Shown here piece by piece: positions 24,390-37,500 of a stretch of DNA of 64,000 nt. Below the pieces are notes generated by a model. That model was not told the DNA's origin, ran no database searches, and saw only the letters and a program-made list of their open reading frames with translations. The position numbers and the translations under genes are program-made. How positions within the stretch are numbered: position 1 is the stretch's first letter; the number at the start of each line of letters is the position of its first letter. The DNA is from Xanthostigma xanthostigma (lineage: Eukaryota; Arthropoda; Insecta; Raphidioptera; Raphidiidae), in the NCBI GenBank assembly GCA_963575645.1, contig OY754476.1, positions 7,564,001 through 7,628,000 on the forward strand. Reading direction: 5' to 3'.

Positions 24390-24720
24390 AATTGATATTT
24401 TTTAATAGATTTGCGCTGAGTACAAGTTATACTTACCGAGTGATCGGGTGTTACCCGGTTTTATGTTTATCGAACCGAGTTCTCGACCAATTCGGTCCAG
24501 TTTGGGCGCGAAAACACGTACGGCTGGCGAGCGAACGGTACTTCCCCGCCCGACAGATTTTCCCCGTCAGTCAGTCACTTGTTATCTGGCTTACAAGCAA
24601 TACACAGAACGAGTTAAGTGGTTTTAAAAATTGTTTTTTTAGTGGAAAAATCTGATATTTAGATTGTGTTAAGTACTGTTTAGTGTCGGTTCGAAAAACA
24701 AGTGATCGCGAAAGGAGATT
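24390..24720 (+). promoter_or_regulatory. CpG-rich patch, possible promoter
   Basis: A GC-richer block (GTTTGGGCGCGAAAACACG, GGCTGGCGAGCGAACGG) is followed by CCCCGTCAGTCAGTCACTTG, which contains TCAGT initiator-like motifs. An 87-residue open frame passes through but has no recognisable domain and is probably chance. Confidence 0.3.
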
Positions 24721-25808
24721 TTATGACGAAATTGAAGAAGACAAATTCAAAGTGAAATCCTCTCTAAAAATAAAAATAATTTACACCACCGAGTCACTTA
24801 ATCTAAGTTATTCAGCTACGAGTACCAAAAAAAAATAAAATGGCCGAGTATGCCAAATTATACAAATATTATCAGTAAAATATGAAATAGATTGAGGATA
24901 ATAACATAATCGCTTTTATTTCATAATATGGGTGATGTAATAATCTATTCTGCGTCAATAAATATTAAAAAAACTCGATGACAAGTGAATAGTCGGGAAT
25001 CATTGCCTTTACCAGATATGACAAAAGCATATCACAGTATAACCACACGAGCAAGTACGAAATTATAAAACTTTTGCATTACATAATAATATTCATATAT
25101 CTATAATCGTTTCATTGAAATTTCTCTCTACCTATGCTATAAGGTCGTTTGAATTTGGTTTACTTGTACGTTTCAAACGAACCTTTTACACTACGTGGCA
25201 GTTTCTGTGTAACGAGTTGTTTTTTTTTCGAGTATTAACAAAATTTGCAAAAATAAATTCATAAATATGGCATGTCAAGCGTGGTTTTCGGTTTACGAGC
25301 ATGCCAAACAAATGGACTCTAACTGTATTGACGACGATGAAAAAATAAAATTGACAAATTAATAGGAGTCCTAACTAATATATAACATAGACTTAATATA
25401 AAACGTTTAATGGTGAATTTCAATGAAACACGCAAATATATTATTTATATTAATATTTGTCATTACATGTAATGTCAGCATTTTCCCTCAATTCAATCAC
25501 AAAACATAATATATGCACGAATTTACCTAAAGTATGTGTATTGAATACTAACTGTGTTTGCTCTAAAATTTGGGGTTGCAAACCAAAATAATTTGAAAAT
25601 TGATTGAGGTCAATTAAAAAGTGTTTTCAAAAATGTTTACATACTCCAGCATATTGTTCACTATAACTAACAAAAAAAGTGCCGTTGAGCTAAAATTAAA
25701 ATACGAAACATGTAACAAATCTTTTCAGTATTGCTGATCGTCTTAAGATCCTATGTTCATTAAATAGTATTAAAACTATGAAACTGATCATGTTATCCAA
25801 TCTACCAT

Positions 25809-26131
25809 CAAGGCCGTAGCCAGGAATTCATTTGGGGGGTCGAGCTCTGGACCAGAGACAATAAGTTACAACTTCATTTTAAAATAGGCATATATTATAA
25901 TTTTACATAAATACAAATTTAATTAAAAGTTTGATTGATTGATTGTAAATTATAGACGCTCAACAGCTGAGGTCATCAGCGTCTATTTAATTAAAAGGCA
26001 ACCGACGTGGATGACCATCAGAAATATGTCGTGTGACAGCAATCTCTGGATTATTCTGTATAAAACGGTGGGTTGGCTAAGACATTTCGGGGGGGGGGGT
26101 CCCTAAACCCCCATCTCTGTTTACGGCCTTG
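25809..26131. mobile_element. hAT-like element with G-tracts (323 bp)
   Basis: The termini are CAAGGCCGTAGCCAGG and, read inward from the right, CAAGGCCGTAAACAGA. The flanking 8-mers TCTACCAT and TCTACTCA share the first five bases, a decayed 8-bp duplication. The interior has long G runs like those of the GGCGTAGC family. Confidence 0.6.
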
Positions 26132-26859
26132 TCTACTCATCGCTACTACTGTAAGGGAAAGTTACAAAACTGTTTCTGTTCAGAATCACATCTTAAAAGA
26201 AATCAAGAAAACTTGTAAATCAGTATGCTGAGTATTTAACCAAAATTAAATAAAAATATAGCTCCTAATATCTATGCAGCATTATTCAGGGTTATATCTA
26301 GGAATTGTTGTGCCCCCACAAAGTCATAACATAGTTTTTTGTATTTAAATGGCTGGCATAACATAACAGTCGTTAGGTATATATATAATATTGTCAAATA
26401 GAATTTTCAATTATTTTGATCAAAAATATTTATGGTCAGAATAATGATTGATTAAATGTATAATTAATTATGCTATATCTTACAAATGTACACTATAGTT
26501 CTTGTAGTATTCCGTAGTTTAACGCAATGCCTCATCAGAAATTGAAATCAATAAACATTATTATAATAATATATATATCTACATATATATATAAATACAT
26601 AATACATGTACCGATTTTTATTATTTCGCACACCATTTAGCCTTTCTACCATTTTTTTCACCATCAGGACCGGCTCTGGATACCAGCGAACGAAAACTAG
26701 ACGTACAGACGTCAATGGAAAATCAGTTTTAAACCCTCCCCTCACTCCAAATTTCATACTGAAAAATATGTCAAGTACAATACGCGCCATGAATCTAAAA
26801 GGTCAGAAGTTAGTCACAAACAGCGTCGCAAAGGCACATTTTAGAGCCGTTTAGACTCC

Positions 26860-27190
26860 CACCACCTCCCAGCTACCTGTACGGAACGTGCGCTCGTCGG
26901 TGATTGGCCGTGATCGCTCGTTGCTTTTGTCACTTATCGCTTTCCTGCTTTAAAGTACAGTCGAGTACGCTATTGTCAAGTTGTTATTGTTATTTTAGTT
27001 TTGAGTTTGTAGTTTTTCAACAGACTGTACACGCGCAAGCCCGCATTCGCATCTAACTTTCGAAATTTTTTTGTAAACCATAACAGTTATTTATGATTCT
27101 CTGTACCGACTTTTTTAAACGCAACGAATAAAAATCTAGATCAGCCCGCTGGTCGTAGGTATGTGGTCTTGTAAGCCTCCTCCTTGTGGT
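26860..27190 (+). promoter_or_regulatory. GC-richer patch, possible promoter
   Basis: Contains GGAACGTGCGCTCGTCGG, a GATTGGCC (inverted CCAAT-box) element and CGCGCAAGCCCGCATTCGC in an AT-rich neighbourhood. Composition and the CCAAT-like motif are the only evidence. Confidence 0.22.
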
Positions 27191-28138
27191 CCGCGACCGC
27201 TTTGTAAATAATTAATACACAACCTCAAAAATCTTTTTAAATTTTGATTCGACATGCATGAATATTGAATAGTTATTTCAAAGTTTTCATTTAATTTGCG
27301 TTTTTTTCACATTTTTTTGGCATTGTTCCTATTTATTAATAAAATGTGTTTTCATATTTTTAATATTATCGATAACCTATTAACAAACTTATGAACAGGT
27401 GCCGACTGCTGATTTAGATACCAAGATATTAGAAGTCTTCCCTTTCGTAGCTCATGTAAGACATCGCCAACGATTTATAAAAATTATCGTCACAATAATT
27501 TTTAAAAACTATACAATTTTCGTCATTTTTTAGGGTACGATTGAGAAAGAATTGTTTAGTTTTAGTATGTTTCATAATAGAAAATAATTCTCAAATCACA
27601 ACGAAGAAAAAAGCAGTTAGCTTCTTGTAATGTGTCGAATGAGATTGAGATATAATATTCTTAGAAAGAGAACGTCATACTAACCGCCATTTGGTAATTA
27701 CTAATCTTCCAAAATTTATGTATTGCACTCAGCAAGTACTAATAATTTGCAGCATCTCAGAACTTTCTACAACACAAATCACCGGCAACTGCAAGGTAAC
27801 TCGTTCTTTTACAAAATTATCATGTCATGTCATTTTTAATTAAATTTTTATTTCGTACTTTAAAAAGAAACAATTAAAAATTGAATTTTTAAACTCCAAC
27901 TGGAAGTTTCTAACTGCAAGTAGACTAGGTTTCTACATATTCACCAAACACAAAACTCTTATTAGACTAGGCATGATAATAAAATATAGTCAAAGAAATG
28001 TTTTACTTTGCTGTTTTGTATAGTAGAACTTATGTAGCTCTCGAGCTATAGTGCTGTCTCTCAGCCAAATAAATGCAGGGGGTATAGCATTACTCCTACT
28101 TTTTGCAGCCCGCAAATAATCACATTCTAAACATTTAA

Positions 28139-28564
28139 AAGCCGCTGCACACGAGACTAGAAACACTGCTTGGACTTCTGCTGGCCGGTAGACTGGGTAC
28201 GAAGCTGGAAATTAAGTCAGTGCGGACTCGCCTCTCGCTCACAAGATAGGTTTTAAAAATTAGAATAGGGGCTATTTGTCTTGCTAGGTATGAGCAAGAA
28301 CCAATCAGGAAGCAGTATCTTGTCACGTGGGCTACTTGAACAAACGCCCATCAACAAACACTATGCCGTAGTGTGTGTTCTATTCAGATACAATAAACAT
28401 GCACTTTTGTTACCATTCTATCACCGCGCACGCAGAGCAACCTTGTAAAGACGTCTCGTGTGAAGCGAGCACATAATAGCAATTAAGAAAACCAGCGTTA
28501 GAAAACTAGTAGTGAAATCTAGTAAGGAATCTAGTGGCAAATCTAGCCTTCTGTGCAGCGGACT
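28139..28564. mobile_element. Inverted-repeat element with TTAA flanks (piggyBac-like MITE, 426 bp)
   Basis: The left end is AAGCCGCTGCACA and the right end, reversed, AGTCCGCTGCACA. Both are flanked by TTAA (28135-28138 and 28565-28568), the piggyBac target. CTCGTGTG/CACACGAG segments recur inside. No transposase frame is present. TTAA is also common by chance here, so class assignment is moderate. Confidence 0.55.
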
Positions 28565-30046
28565 TTAACTATGGAAGTGAATGCAGCGTGAACAAGTAAG
28601 TAGGTACGTCAGTGAGTTCAAGAAAACTTAAGTAATGTTTTATAGATAATAAACATTACTCAGTATCCGTCTCCCAGCACTAGGTAGCGTTGTCATGTAT
28701 AACTAATACAAGCACAATGGTCCTTGAATAGAATTTGTATGACTGTACGAGGGTGTTTCAATAAACAAGTAAACAAGATCGAAGAGTAGGTGAAGGTCTG
28801 TAAAGACAGTTTCTTCGAGTCCGGGAAAAACGCCAGTATAAAATTTGAAGTCGTTACGTTTTCATCGAATTATTTTATACTTAACTACAAAAATTACTTC
28901 TGAAATTATTTTGGACAAATTATTCTATTTTTTAAATTATTCGTGCTTCTAGAAAAAAAGTTTTTTTTAATATACATATACTAGTAAGTTCTGTTTTATG
29001 TCGTTTAGCTCCGAAATTATAGATGTTTAAATTTAACTTATGAACTAAAAAAGGTACGTGAGTTAATTGGAAGAAGCGTATATTTTCCTGTAAGTATGGA
29101 AAATTTAAAGGTTTTTAAAAATCGGACAAGCACAAGAAACTGAAGGATTAAAATAAGAAGATTCTAAAACATTTTTGTTGCATTTAAGGAGATCCATTCA
29201 ATGAGGTAAGTGAAAAAAAAATATTTCGACAGTTATGGATGAGAATTCAAAAAATATTTGTGTAAAAAAATCTCATTTTTGGTTTTAAGTCATCACTCTA
29301 CGTCAGCATACTAAATTTTATCTTAATAGGTATAAAAACGAGGGAATGGGAGGACAGTGACATACAGACGGAGGGATAGACCGAAATTATAAAGGTTCAT
29401 AATTTCTCCGGAATCCAAAACGCGTCTCTTTGATTTTTCTGTTATTGAATTTGCGGCCGGTACACGGTGTGAACACGAAACGGGTGTATAATTAATGGAA
29501 TGATGACCTTAAAAACGTGACTGCTCACTCCTTCGGTCAAGATGTTTTGTTATTTAATTATTGAGACGCCCTCGTTTAGATATGTATGTGCTTATGTATG
29601 TATATATATTCATTAATGTCTTCAGAATTTTACAGTTTTACTGATGGTTTGAATATTATATGAAGTTTATGTGATAGATACGATTTATGTCGATTGCTGA
29701 TCAGTTATTTGGTGCTATAGTAATTGTTAATTTACATGTATGTTCTGCAGCGTTCTGTTTATAAATACAAAACAGGTTGCTAGCTAACAAAGTATTATTT
29801 TGTGACATGAATGAATTTTGTTCATAAATAGTGTAAACAGGTTTTGTTAACATATTTTAAATATATATAATTTATTTAAAAAAATAATGCAAAACAAAAC
29901 CCATGTGCCAGTTTTGAAACAGTTTTGTGTTAACTAACGTAAAAAAAGTTTTGTAAACTTTTAAACCAAGCCTTTTTCAAAAAGCACACATCAAAGAAAG
30001 GATAAATGAATGAGGTAATTTTTTTTTTTTTTTGTATGCTTATGTG

Positions 30047-30052
<6 letters not shown>

Positions 30053-30082
<30 letters not shown>
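30053..30082. repeat. AT dinucleotide microsatellite
   Basis: An uninterrupted run of AT repeats preceded by a poly-T run at about 30020. Confidence 0.9.
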
Positions 30083-30086
<4 letters not shown>

Positions 30087-30751
30087 AATAAGTGGATAAT
30101 TATATAGGTAGGTATATATTATTATTTAATTTTTTCAAGTGTGATGTTCTGTTTTAAAAAATATGTCAAGACAAAGGTATTTGTTTTTGATAAGAAAACC
30201 TGCTTAATAAATTAAAATAAAAGTAATATATCAATGAATTAGTCAATCTGTATTGTTTTTGTGTTTTTGGAACAATGTATTGTTTCTAATTCAGAACTGT
30301 TTGTTTTTTTAAATTTTTGATTAATACCTAAATATCTTAATAAAAAATCCCGATATTTTTTCTGATGTTTTTATTGAGCAATATTAGACTATAGCTGATG
30401 TTTTAGAATTATAATTCATAACCGATTCATAACCGAAGAAGTGACATAGAATCTATTTTATAAATTAGTCAGTTATTTAAAAAAAAATGTTTATAATATA
30501 ACCTTTGTAGCCTATGAATTTTACGTTCGGTTTCTGGGTGTTGAATCGTACCAGAAAAACAAACATGAGTATCGTACATCTTTCAGAACAATGGAAAAAA
30601 AGCTTACTAACAAATTGATAATTTAAATTGCGAGATCCGATGGCAACTACCACAAATTATTATTATTTACACGATAAAACAGCAGTTTTAGTGGTTTGAC
30701 ACATCACGAAAAAAATAGCTTTTAGGGTTTGGAGTTCATAAAGCCCATGTG

Positions 30752-31172
30752 CATTGGCGTAGTCAGAGGGGGGGGGCATGTGGGTCTGGCCCATTCTAGA
30801 ATTTTCCTAACCCACCCTATAATATTAATTGTTCACGTACAAATAACCAGATAAATCTATTATAATTCTACGTATTTTCTTTGTCGTGTTTCTCTAGAAA
30901 ACCATGTTGCTAGATAATATATTAGCTATCTTGTCCATCAATAATAATTAATAAGAAAATTCGCAGGTTTGTGGACAAAAGTTATATTTATAAATGTACG
31001 ACGTTTCGTCTATAAATTTAGACTTTTTCAAGTACAATATGAAATTTATTTAAAACAATCATGTCGCCAGATTTCGCATCTATGAACAATTAAGTATAAG
31101 TGGCAGCGGGTAATGGTAGGTAGACTTGAAAATTTGGCCCGCCCCTAGGATAAAATCGTTGCTACGCCTATG
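30752..31172. mobile_element. hAT-type non-autonomous element, GGCGTAGC family, copy 2 (421 bp)
   Basis: The left end CATTGGCGTAGTCAGAGG with a nine-G tract, and the right end AAATCGTTGCTACGCCTATG, match copies 1 and 3. Both flanks are CCCATGTG (30744-30751 and 31173-31180), a perfect 8-bp duplication that fixes the borders. Confidence 0.88.
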
Positions 31173-31708
31173 CCCATGTGCAGTGTGGTTAATACAGTGC
31201 ATTTAAAATAGAAGATGCAAAATATGAACTGTTTCCTTATTTCTAATACATAGAATATTGATATAAATCCGTAAAACAGTGTCGACATTTTTAAATCGGT
31301 TAACCCCTCGAAAAGTTTTGAGTGAACAAACTTAAAAAAGTATATAATTATATATGTATATATGCCGAATTGATAATCTCTTTTTTTAGGTCGGTTAATA
31401 CAATTAGGTATTTTGCATGCGATATTAATCCGAAACATAACTAAACAATTATGCCTGATATCATCTGAATGAATTTTGAAAAATTTTTACGTCATCACTA
31501 CAAGCATTATTTTATAGGAGTGGGTTAATACAATACCATTGACTTAGAAAATGGACTGCACTTTTCCTAGCTCATCAATATCTGTGATTATGAAGTCTCT
31601 GTGAACGCCATCGGTTCGAGTTTGATTAGAAAAGGACGTGAAGAGACAGTCACTGCAGCCTGTCTTCCGAGCAATTTTATTTTATTTCTGAAGTAAAACT
31701 TCTTTAGG

Positions 31709-31786
31709 TACAGTCATGCGCAGTAGCCAAAACAAAACTGTACCTATCGGTTTTGGAACACGTTTTAGCCACTGCGCATGACTGTA
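31709..31786. mobile_element. Short TA-flanked foldback MITE (78 bp)
   Basis: TACAGTCATGCGCAGTAGCC on the left pairs with GCCACTGCGCATGACTGTA on the right over about 25 bp with one mismatch. Both ends carry TA, as expected for Tc1/mariner insertion. Only about 28 bases separate the arms. Confidence 0.7.
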
Positions 31787-32419
31787 ACGGTTCTGTTGGG
31801 ACAGAGCTATTGTTTACATGTTTTACTTCGACAACACGTAAAAGTTACGCGCACATTTTTTTACGCAGTTCATTTTCTGTGTCAACAACTCAGAACTGTA
31901 AAGTTTTATAAACAAGAATTTTCAGATAATAATAATTATTATTTGCGCCGCATAGATATTGCAGGAAGTACAAAAAGACGCCGTAATACGATTAGTCATT
32001 ACCACAAGGAAAATTTAGATCCATAATAATAATAATCTTGAAAAAACATTGAACCCATTTTTGTTCAAACAAAAGAACAGAAGAATCTAATCTAACTTTT
32101 TTAAAACGCATTATTTTTTCATGACCCTATGTTAATCATTGAATATTCAATACTACACCTGTATTTTTTGCGTCATTAAAAACCTTGAAAATTATGCAGA
32201 CTAAATTCTTTATTTGTAAACAAAATATTGGAATACTATACCATTTTAGTATAAACTTATAAGCAATTAATTTTTATAGAGGTGATTGAAATATCAAACA
32301 CATATATTTTATGATTTTATAAAGCTTCTTTTTCTTTCACATTGTGCAGTACAACAAATATTTCCTGTCTACTGTTAAACATTTATAGTCTAGATTTTAT
32401 AAAGGCTATCTATAATATT

Positions 32420-32904
32420 TTAGGATTCTCTACGGACCCCAAGGGATCCCTGGGATCATTCAGGGGGTCCTTGGAAAATTAAAATCGATTTCGAGGTCTC
32501 TGAATAACGTCAGGGTGTCCGCGCAAGGTTTAATATAAAATAAAAAAATTGTGAAACATTTTTACTATTAACACAAAAAAAGAAACCGACTAAAAATTAG
32601 TATTCGTGGGGATTTGCTGTTGCTACTCACAAACATTGAGCCGGACATAAATACACTCATCAGATTCATCCAAGTCATTTATTTATTTAGTATTTTAAAA
32701 CAAAAGTTATACTTTCAATAAATACTTCTTCACCATTTACCATTCAAGATATCAAAGTTAAATTTTTAATTTTTCTATTATGCATTTATGTAGTTTTTTA
32801 TCCAGGGTCCGTGGGAAAGTTTTGACTACCTATGAAAGGGAATCCGTGGGTAAGTTTTGACTATGAAAAGGGGTCCATGAGCCAAAACAGTTTGGAAACC
32901 ACTG
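32420..32904. mobile_element. Probable hAT-like element, left end degraded
   Basis: The right end AGTTTGGAAACCACTG is a typical reversed CAGTGGTTTCCAAACT terminus. Inside are GGGGTCC and GGACCCC blocks in opposite orientation near the two ends. The left terminus is not clear. Confidence 0.45.
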
Positions 32905-32966
32905 GTGTAAATAGATACAATCATTGGACACCTGGCGGGCGCTTTAAAAGATGTAAAAAAACCTAG

Positions 32967-33751
32967 TTTTGTAAAAACTGAAATTTGGCACAGGATTAAG
33001 TCAATGAATAATAATTTATGGAAAATAAACAGTTAGACCATATTTTGATAAAACCGACCTCGTTCAGGGCCGGATTAATCCACGTTGGGGCCCGAGATAT
33101 TTTCTTCTTGCCAGGACTTCTCTCTTTAAGTAAATTTAACTATTATTACATAGTTCTTATAGCTTTCAATTATAATGTTAAATTTTACTTATGGAAATAT
33201 TATTAGCTAATGAAATGAATTAGTGGAAACATCTACTAAGCTTTATCAGTTACTATGATTAAATTGTAAAAATCGTACCAATAATAAATAGTTTATGAAT
33301 TTACTATGAAATATTAGTAAAACTATCAGTATTGTTAACTACAAATCGTAGTTCAATCAACTATTAAAATTTACTATTTTTCTCAGTTGAGTCCTTTTTG
33401 AAATCTGAAAAATAGTTGAAAAAAAGTTAATTCATCTATTTCTTTTATTGACTGTACAAAAAGAATTCTAAATTATCGGAAGAATTAGTTTCAATAAGAA
33501 GAAACATAAGAACACATTTTCTTTAGAAAGTTAACTATTTTATTTACAAATCTTTTCAAAATAGACAGTTTGACCGGGCTTTTCTAAAAACCGGGCCCTA
33601 GACATTTGTCTTAGCGGTAATCCGGCCCTGCACCCGTTGGAAGTTTAAAAAAATTATCGCATGCGACTAGGTCAAAATATAGATTGAGATCTGAGTGTTT
33701 TTTTTTCACAAATTATATTCAATCCTGTGCCAAATTTCAGCTTTTACAAAA
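32967..33751. mobile_element. Older inverted-repeat element split by a nested hAT
   Basis: The left arm 32967-32997 and right arm 33721-33751 are complementary at 30 of 31 positions (around CTGAAATTTGGCACAGGATT). Weaker pairing continues inward to about 33050 and 33665. A complete hAT-type element (33065-33630) sits between the arms. Confidence 0.65.
33065..33630. mobile_element. hAT-type element, CAGGGCCGGATTA ends (566 bp), nested
   Basis: The termini CAGGGCCGGATTAATCC and, reversed from the right, CAGGGCCGGATTACCGC carry GGGCCC blocks just inside each end, a widely distributed hAT MITE type. The flanks ACCTCGTT and CACCCGTT agree at five of eight positions. No transposase frame. Confidence 0.72.
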
Positions 33752-34415
33752 CACTTATCATACATAAAAAAACGGCTGAACCGATTTCTATAAAAATGTT
33801 ATGATACCAATCCGGAAACATTGTGAATGAAATGGCGTCAAAATTTTTCAAAACGGTTAACACCTCGAAAAGTTGTGGCTGAACATAGATAAAAAGATAT
33901 ACGCGTCGATATATAACCTTCTCTTTTTTGAAGTCGGTTAAAAAGTAAAGCAACGGGCAAAACGTACTATTGTTGTATATTGATTGTTTAGGATGAGTTA
34001 TTTGTTTTATTAGGCTAAATCGTACAAATATTACTTATCTCTAGCTAGGTGTGTGCACTGTGCACATATGCAATGGGGTACTCCATATGTTATAACTTGT
34101 AAGTAGATAGTTTTATCTCGCGATATGTCAGCTTAGGGATTTGTTCTATTGTCATTATTGTAGATTAGGCATTCATATCAGTGTTTATTTTGAGTGTGAC
34201 ATATTGCGTTGGTCGAAACGTTAGATTGTGGTCGTATCTCGTTTATTTTATTTCTCTATACTACAGACTACAGGACACTATAGCTGAAACGTAACAGTCG
34301 AAGAGTCGAAGGATTGACCTGTCGATCGTTCTGCAAACGATGATCTGCTATCGCGTCTGCAAGATTAGCAGACTCATATCGTTCAAGTCGGAGAACTTAT
34401 CGAGGATATGACACT

Positions 34416-34527
34416 ATGAATGCTATCGATGAGCTTAAAGATTATTGGGTAGAATATATAATACATCAAGAAACTAAATTACTCAATGATTATCTCGAAG
34501 AAGAATATCCTTCGAAACAATATGAAG
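34416..34527 (+). CDS. conu: conu coding exon 1
   Basis: Encodes the N-terminal 37 residues, starting at ATG 34416. Donor AG/GTATGT. The intron after it contains a Helitron-like element and a GGGGCCC-rich repeat. Confidence 0.88.
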
Positions 34528-37500
34528 GTATGTATAAGCAGTGTTTTCATTATTAATATTACATAGTATAAAACAAAGTCGCTGTTTTCCTCTGTCTGTT
34601 TCTCTGCTTACTTCTTCTAAACCACGCAATGGACTTTCAAACGATTTTCACTAATAGAAAGAGCGATAAACCAGGAAGGTTTGTGTATATAATTTGTGAA
34701 TATTTTGTACAAAATGCCTAAACTATATCTATATGACAGTGTTTTGTCAAAAAAAAACAACCGTTTTCGTACGCTTACATGGCTAACTCTGGCCAAATCT
34801 TTAGAGATACATCAATACAATAGACGGGAAGGTCAATATAATATTTACAGACAGAGAGAGAGAGAGAGAGAGAAACAGGGAGAGAATATGTATTAATAAA
34901 TTTTATAGTTTTGCACCTGGGTGATATCGAGACGGGCCGCTAGTTATTAATAAATGTATTACTACTAATGTTTCGATATGCATTTATGCAGGATTGGACT
35001 TAGGTTTTTCGGGGCCTAGACTAGACCCGGAAAAATCTAGGCCGCCTAGTGCTTATTGAAGTCAAATGGGGCCCCATTTTTTGATAGATTAAGAATCTTG
35101 AAATCGGGTTTTAAAACTCATTTTTAATAACATCAAAATCAGAGTTGAAACTCAATGACCTGACTAAACAATACTATACACTTATTAAAAAAATTGTCAC
35201 AATTCACCGAAAAAATGATCAAAATAAAAAAAAGCTGTGAAAGTTTTATTTCAACATTTACCTTAAAAAGTAAAATGGACCAGGAGCTATATACCTAAGA
35301 AATAAAAATCCGAAGCGGGAAAACCTTGGAGAAAACCCCCTCATTTTTTATCTTGAAATATTATAGATCAATAAAAAATAAGTTAAGCTCGTCATGATTA
35401 TTTCTCAATTGAGGCTTGCGGTCCTCTTCGAGCTGGGGCCCCATTCCAGCTGGTCATAGTTATTAATATTATATTTTGAAATTGCAGAAGGCGAACAAGA
35501 AGCGGAATGGCTACGCACGGTCGATATGGGCCATTTGGCTGATGCATTCCGCAATGGACGTGAGGTGACGGATGCTGAATTGCATGAATCGTTAGGATTA
35601 TTATCCAACATTCAAGCTGAAGCTGTTGAAAGACGAGTTCGGGTACTCAATCGGACTGTGAGGGACCGTCATCGCCAACAAAGGCATCCCAGGCCACATG
35701 TCAGAGATATCTTCCAAGATGTCGAGGTAAACTAATTATCGAATATATATTTTTTTAAATATTTTACATTTTAACCTATTTCTCAATTCAATGATCACTT
35801 ACATTGGTATAAAATTGAGAGGGGGGGGGGCTTAGCTCACTATAGCCCCCCTCTTCCATCGCCAATTCCAAAAACCTTCTCAGGGCCATGAAGAGAAAAT
35901 CCGGGCTCGGGCAGATTTTTTCAATCGTATTGAATTAAGTTTTACGAAAATAAAAAAAATCCAACACTTACAGTTTAGGTCCGGGAATAATCATCCCCTA
36001 AGGGCCCTCGACCCTGCTGCAAAATGCTTCCATATAAAGAAAACCGCACCAAAATTGGTCCATTCATTGAAGAGTTAAGATGACACAGTAAAGCATATAT
36101 TCATATGCGACTCAGGCACACAAAATATAGAAATATAAAATACAAATAATACAAAAAGAAGCAAACTTCGTAACTGTTTTTATTCATAGAACAAAAACGA
36201 ATCATTCTATTCCCCAGTACTTCTTTTAAGTTGCAAACCATTCATTACAAAAAATACAAGCTTTTAAAACATTTAATTTCTCGCTATGCAGTCTCAATGT
36301 GTATGCTGATATTCCCGAATTGTTTTATGCCCTCGAAATATGCATTATGAATCAATATGTAATGATGAGACTTTATTGTTTATAATTATTGAAAAAAAGT
36401 AGGGAAATTGTTATGTAAATCATTTGTATGCACCTACATTTTTTTAAAATCGCACAGAACTGCATTGATTACGCTACCGCAATCATCATTGTTTTTCTTT
36501 ACTCATAAGTGTTTTAAAATTTCTAATTTATTTTATTAATTTAGAGATTTATCTGATTCATTCATTTTGATAGGTAAATGTTTTTGATTTGTTATATATT
36601 ATACAGACAATAAGATGAAGAGTAAATAATAATAATTAATTAAACGTTTTATAAACAATTTGTACTATCTTTTTTAAAGACATCAAGTACCGGAACTAGA
36701 TCTCGAAGTGCAACACCGGATTCCTTGGATTCAGTCAGTGATTTACCGGAGTCAGATAGAGACGAACCTACCGACCATTGGGAATACGGTGTATCTCCTT
36801 CGGCAACGGATTCATGGTCTCTACTTAACAATCAGCATCCGACAACTCTGTACGTATGTTATAAATTCAAAAATTATGTACGCAACTACTGTTATTTTTG
36901 ATATTTTAGAATTGGAAGTGTACCGAACTGTTTACAAGTATTAAATACTGACGGAGAACAAAATGGTGCCGGTGTAAATAGAAATGTAAGTCAAAAGGAA
37001 ATTGTTCGATGGACATCTAGTGCTCCCGTTAGCCCCGTTAGCTGCGAAGGATTACCATCGGAACCGACAGTGTTACCTCTTCACGAAATGTTTAGAAAAT
37101 CGAGGCACTGGTCTTCGAACATGCACCGAGTCGATGTTGCATTTGATACGGAGGGTATCGAGTTGCTCGGATTTAGTCGTCTCGATACGCTTCAATACAC
37201 TAAGGGTGCAAAAGAAAGGGGCCGTAGTGGAAGTGATCCTACTTCGGTGACATCTACCATTAGTCTATCCCATTTAAATCTGACAGGCTCAAATGGTGAC
37301 TTACATATGTTTATCGAGGGGGAAAAATCAGTCGGGTTTGTATTTAAACTGATATCTGTCCAATTTTAAATTTAACAACTATTCATATTGGTTTGTTTTA
37401 AATTAGACATAAAAGTGCAAGTCAAGCAAACGTCAAAGCCGAAGCAGCATTATTTACGGAAATCAGTGGACCGAAGCAAAATAAGGACACATCTAATGAA

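Larger units (their letters stand above)
20968..34415. other. Gene desert between stau and conu
   Basis: No coding gene is supported across 13.4 kb. The first 600 bases include the stau 3' UTR. The rest holds three CpG-richer, promoter-like patches (23200-23520, 24390-24720, 26860-27190), ATT and AT microsatellites, and the mobile elements listed separately. A truncated CAGGGTTATATC-type end lies near 26286, and fragments resembling a common insect repeat (GTCGGTTAA near 31396 and 33935) are also present. Confidence 0.55.

Noticed and set aside
24392-24655. 87-codon open frame in the CpG-rich patch
   Set aside because: No domain, no splice context and no sign of conservation. More likely part of a non-coding first exon or promoter.
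31600-31640. GGTTCGAGT near 31610 as a tRNA gene or SINE B box
   Set aside because: The B-box consensus is broken at the end and no matching A box or cloverleaf is visible.
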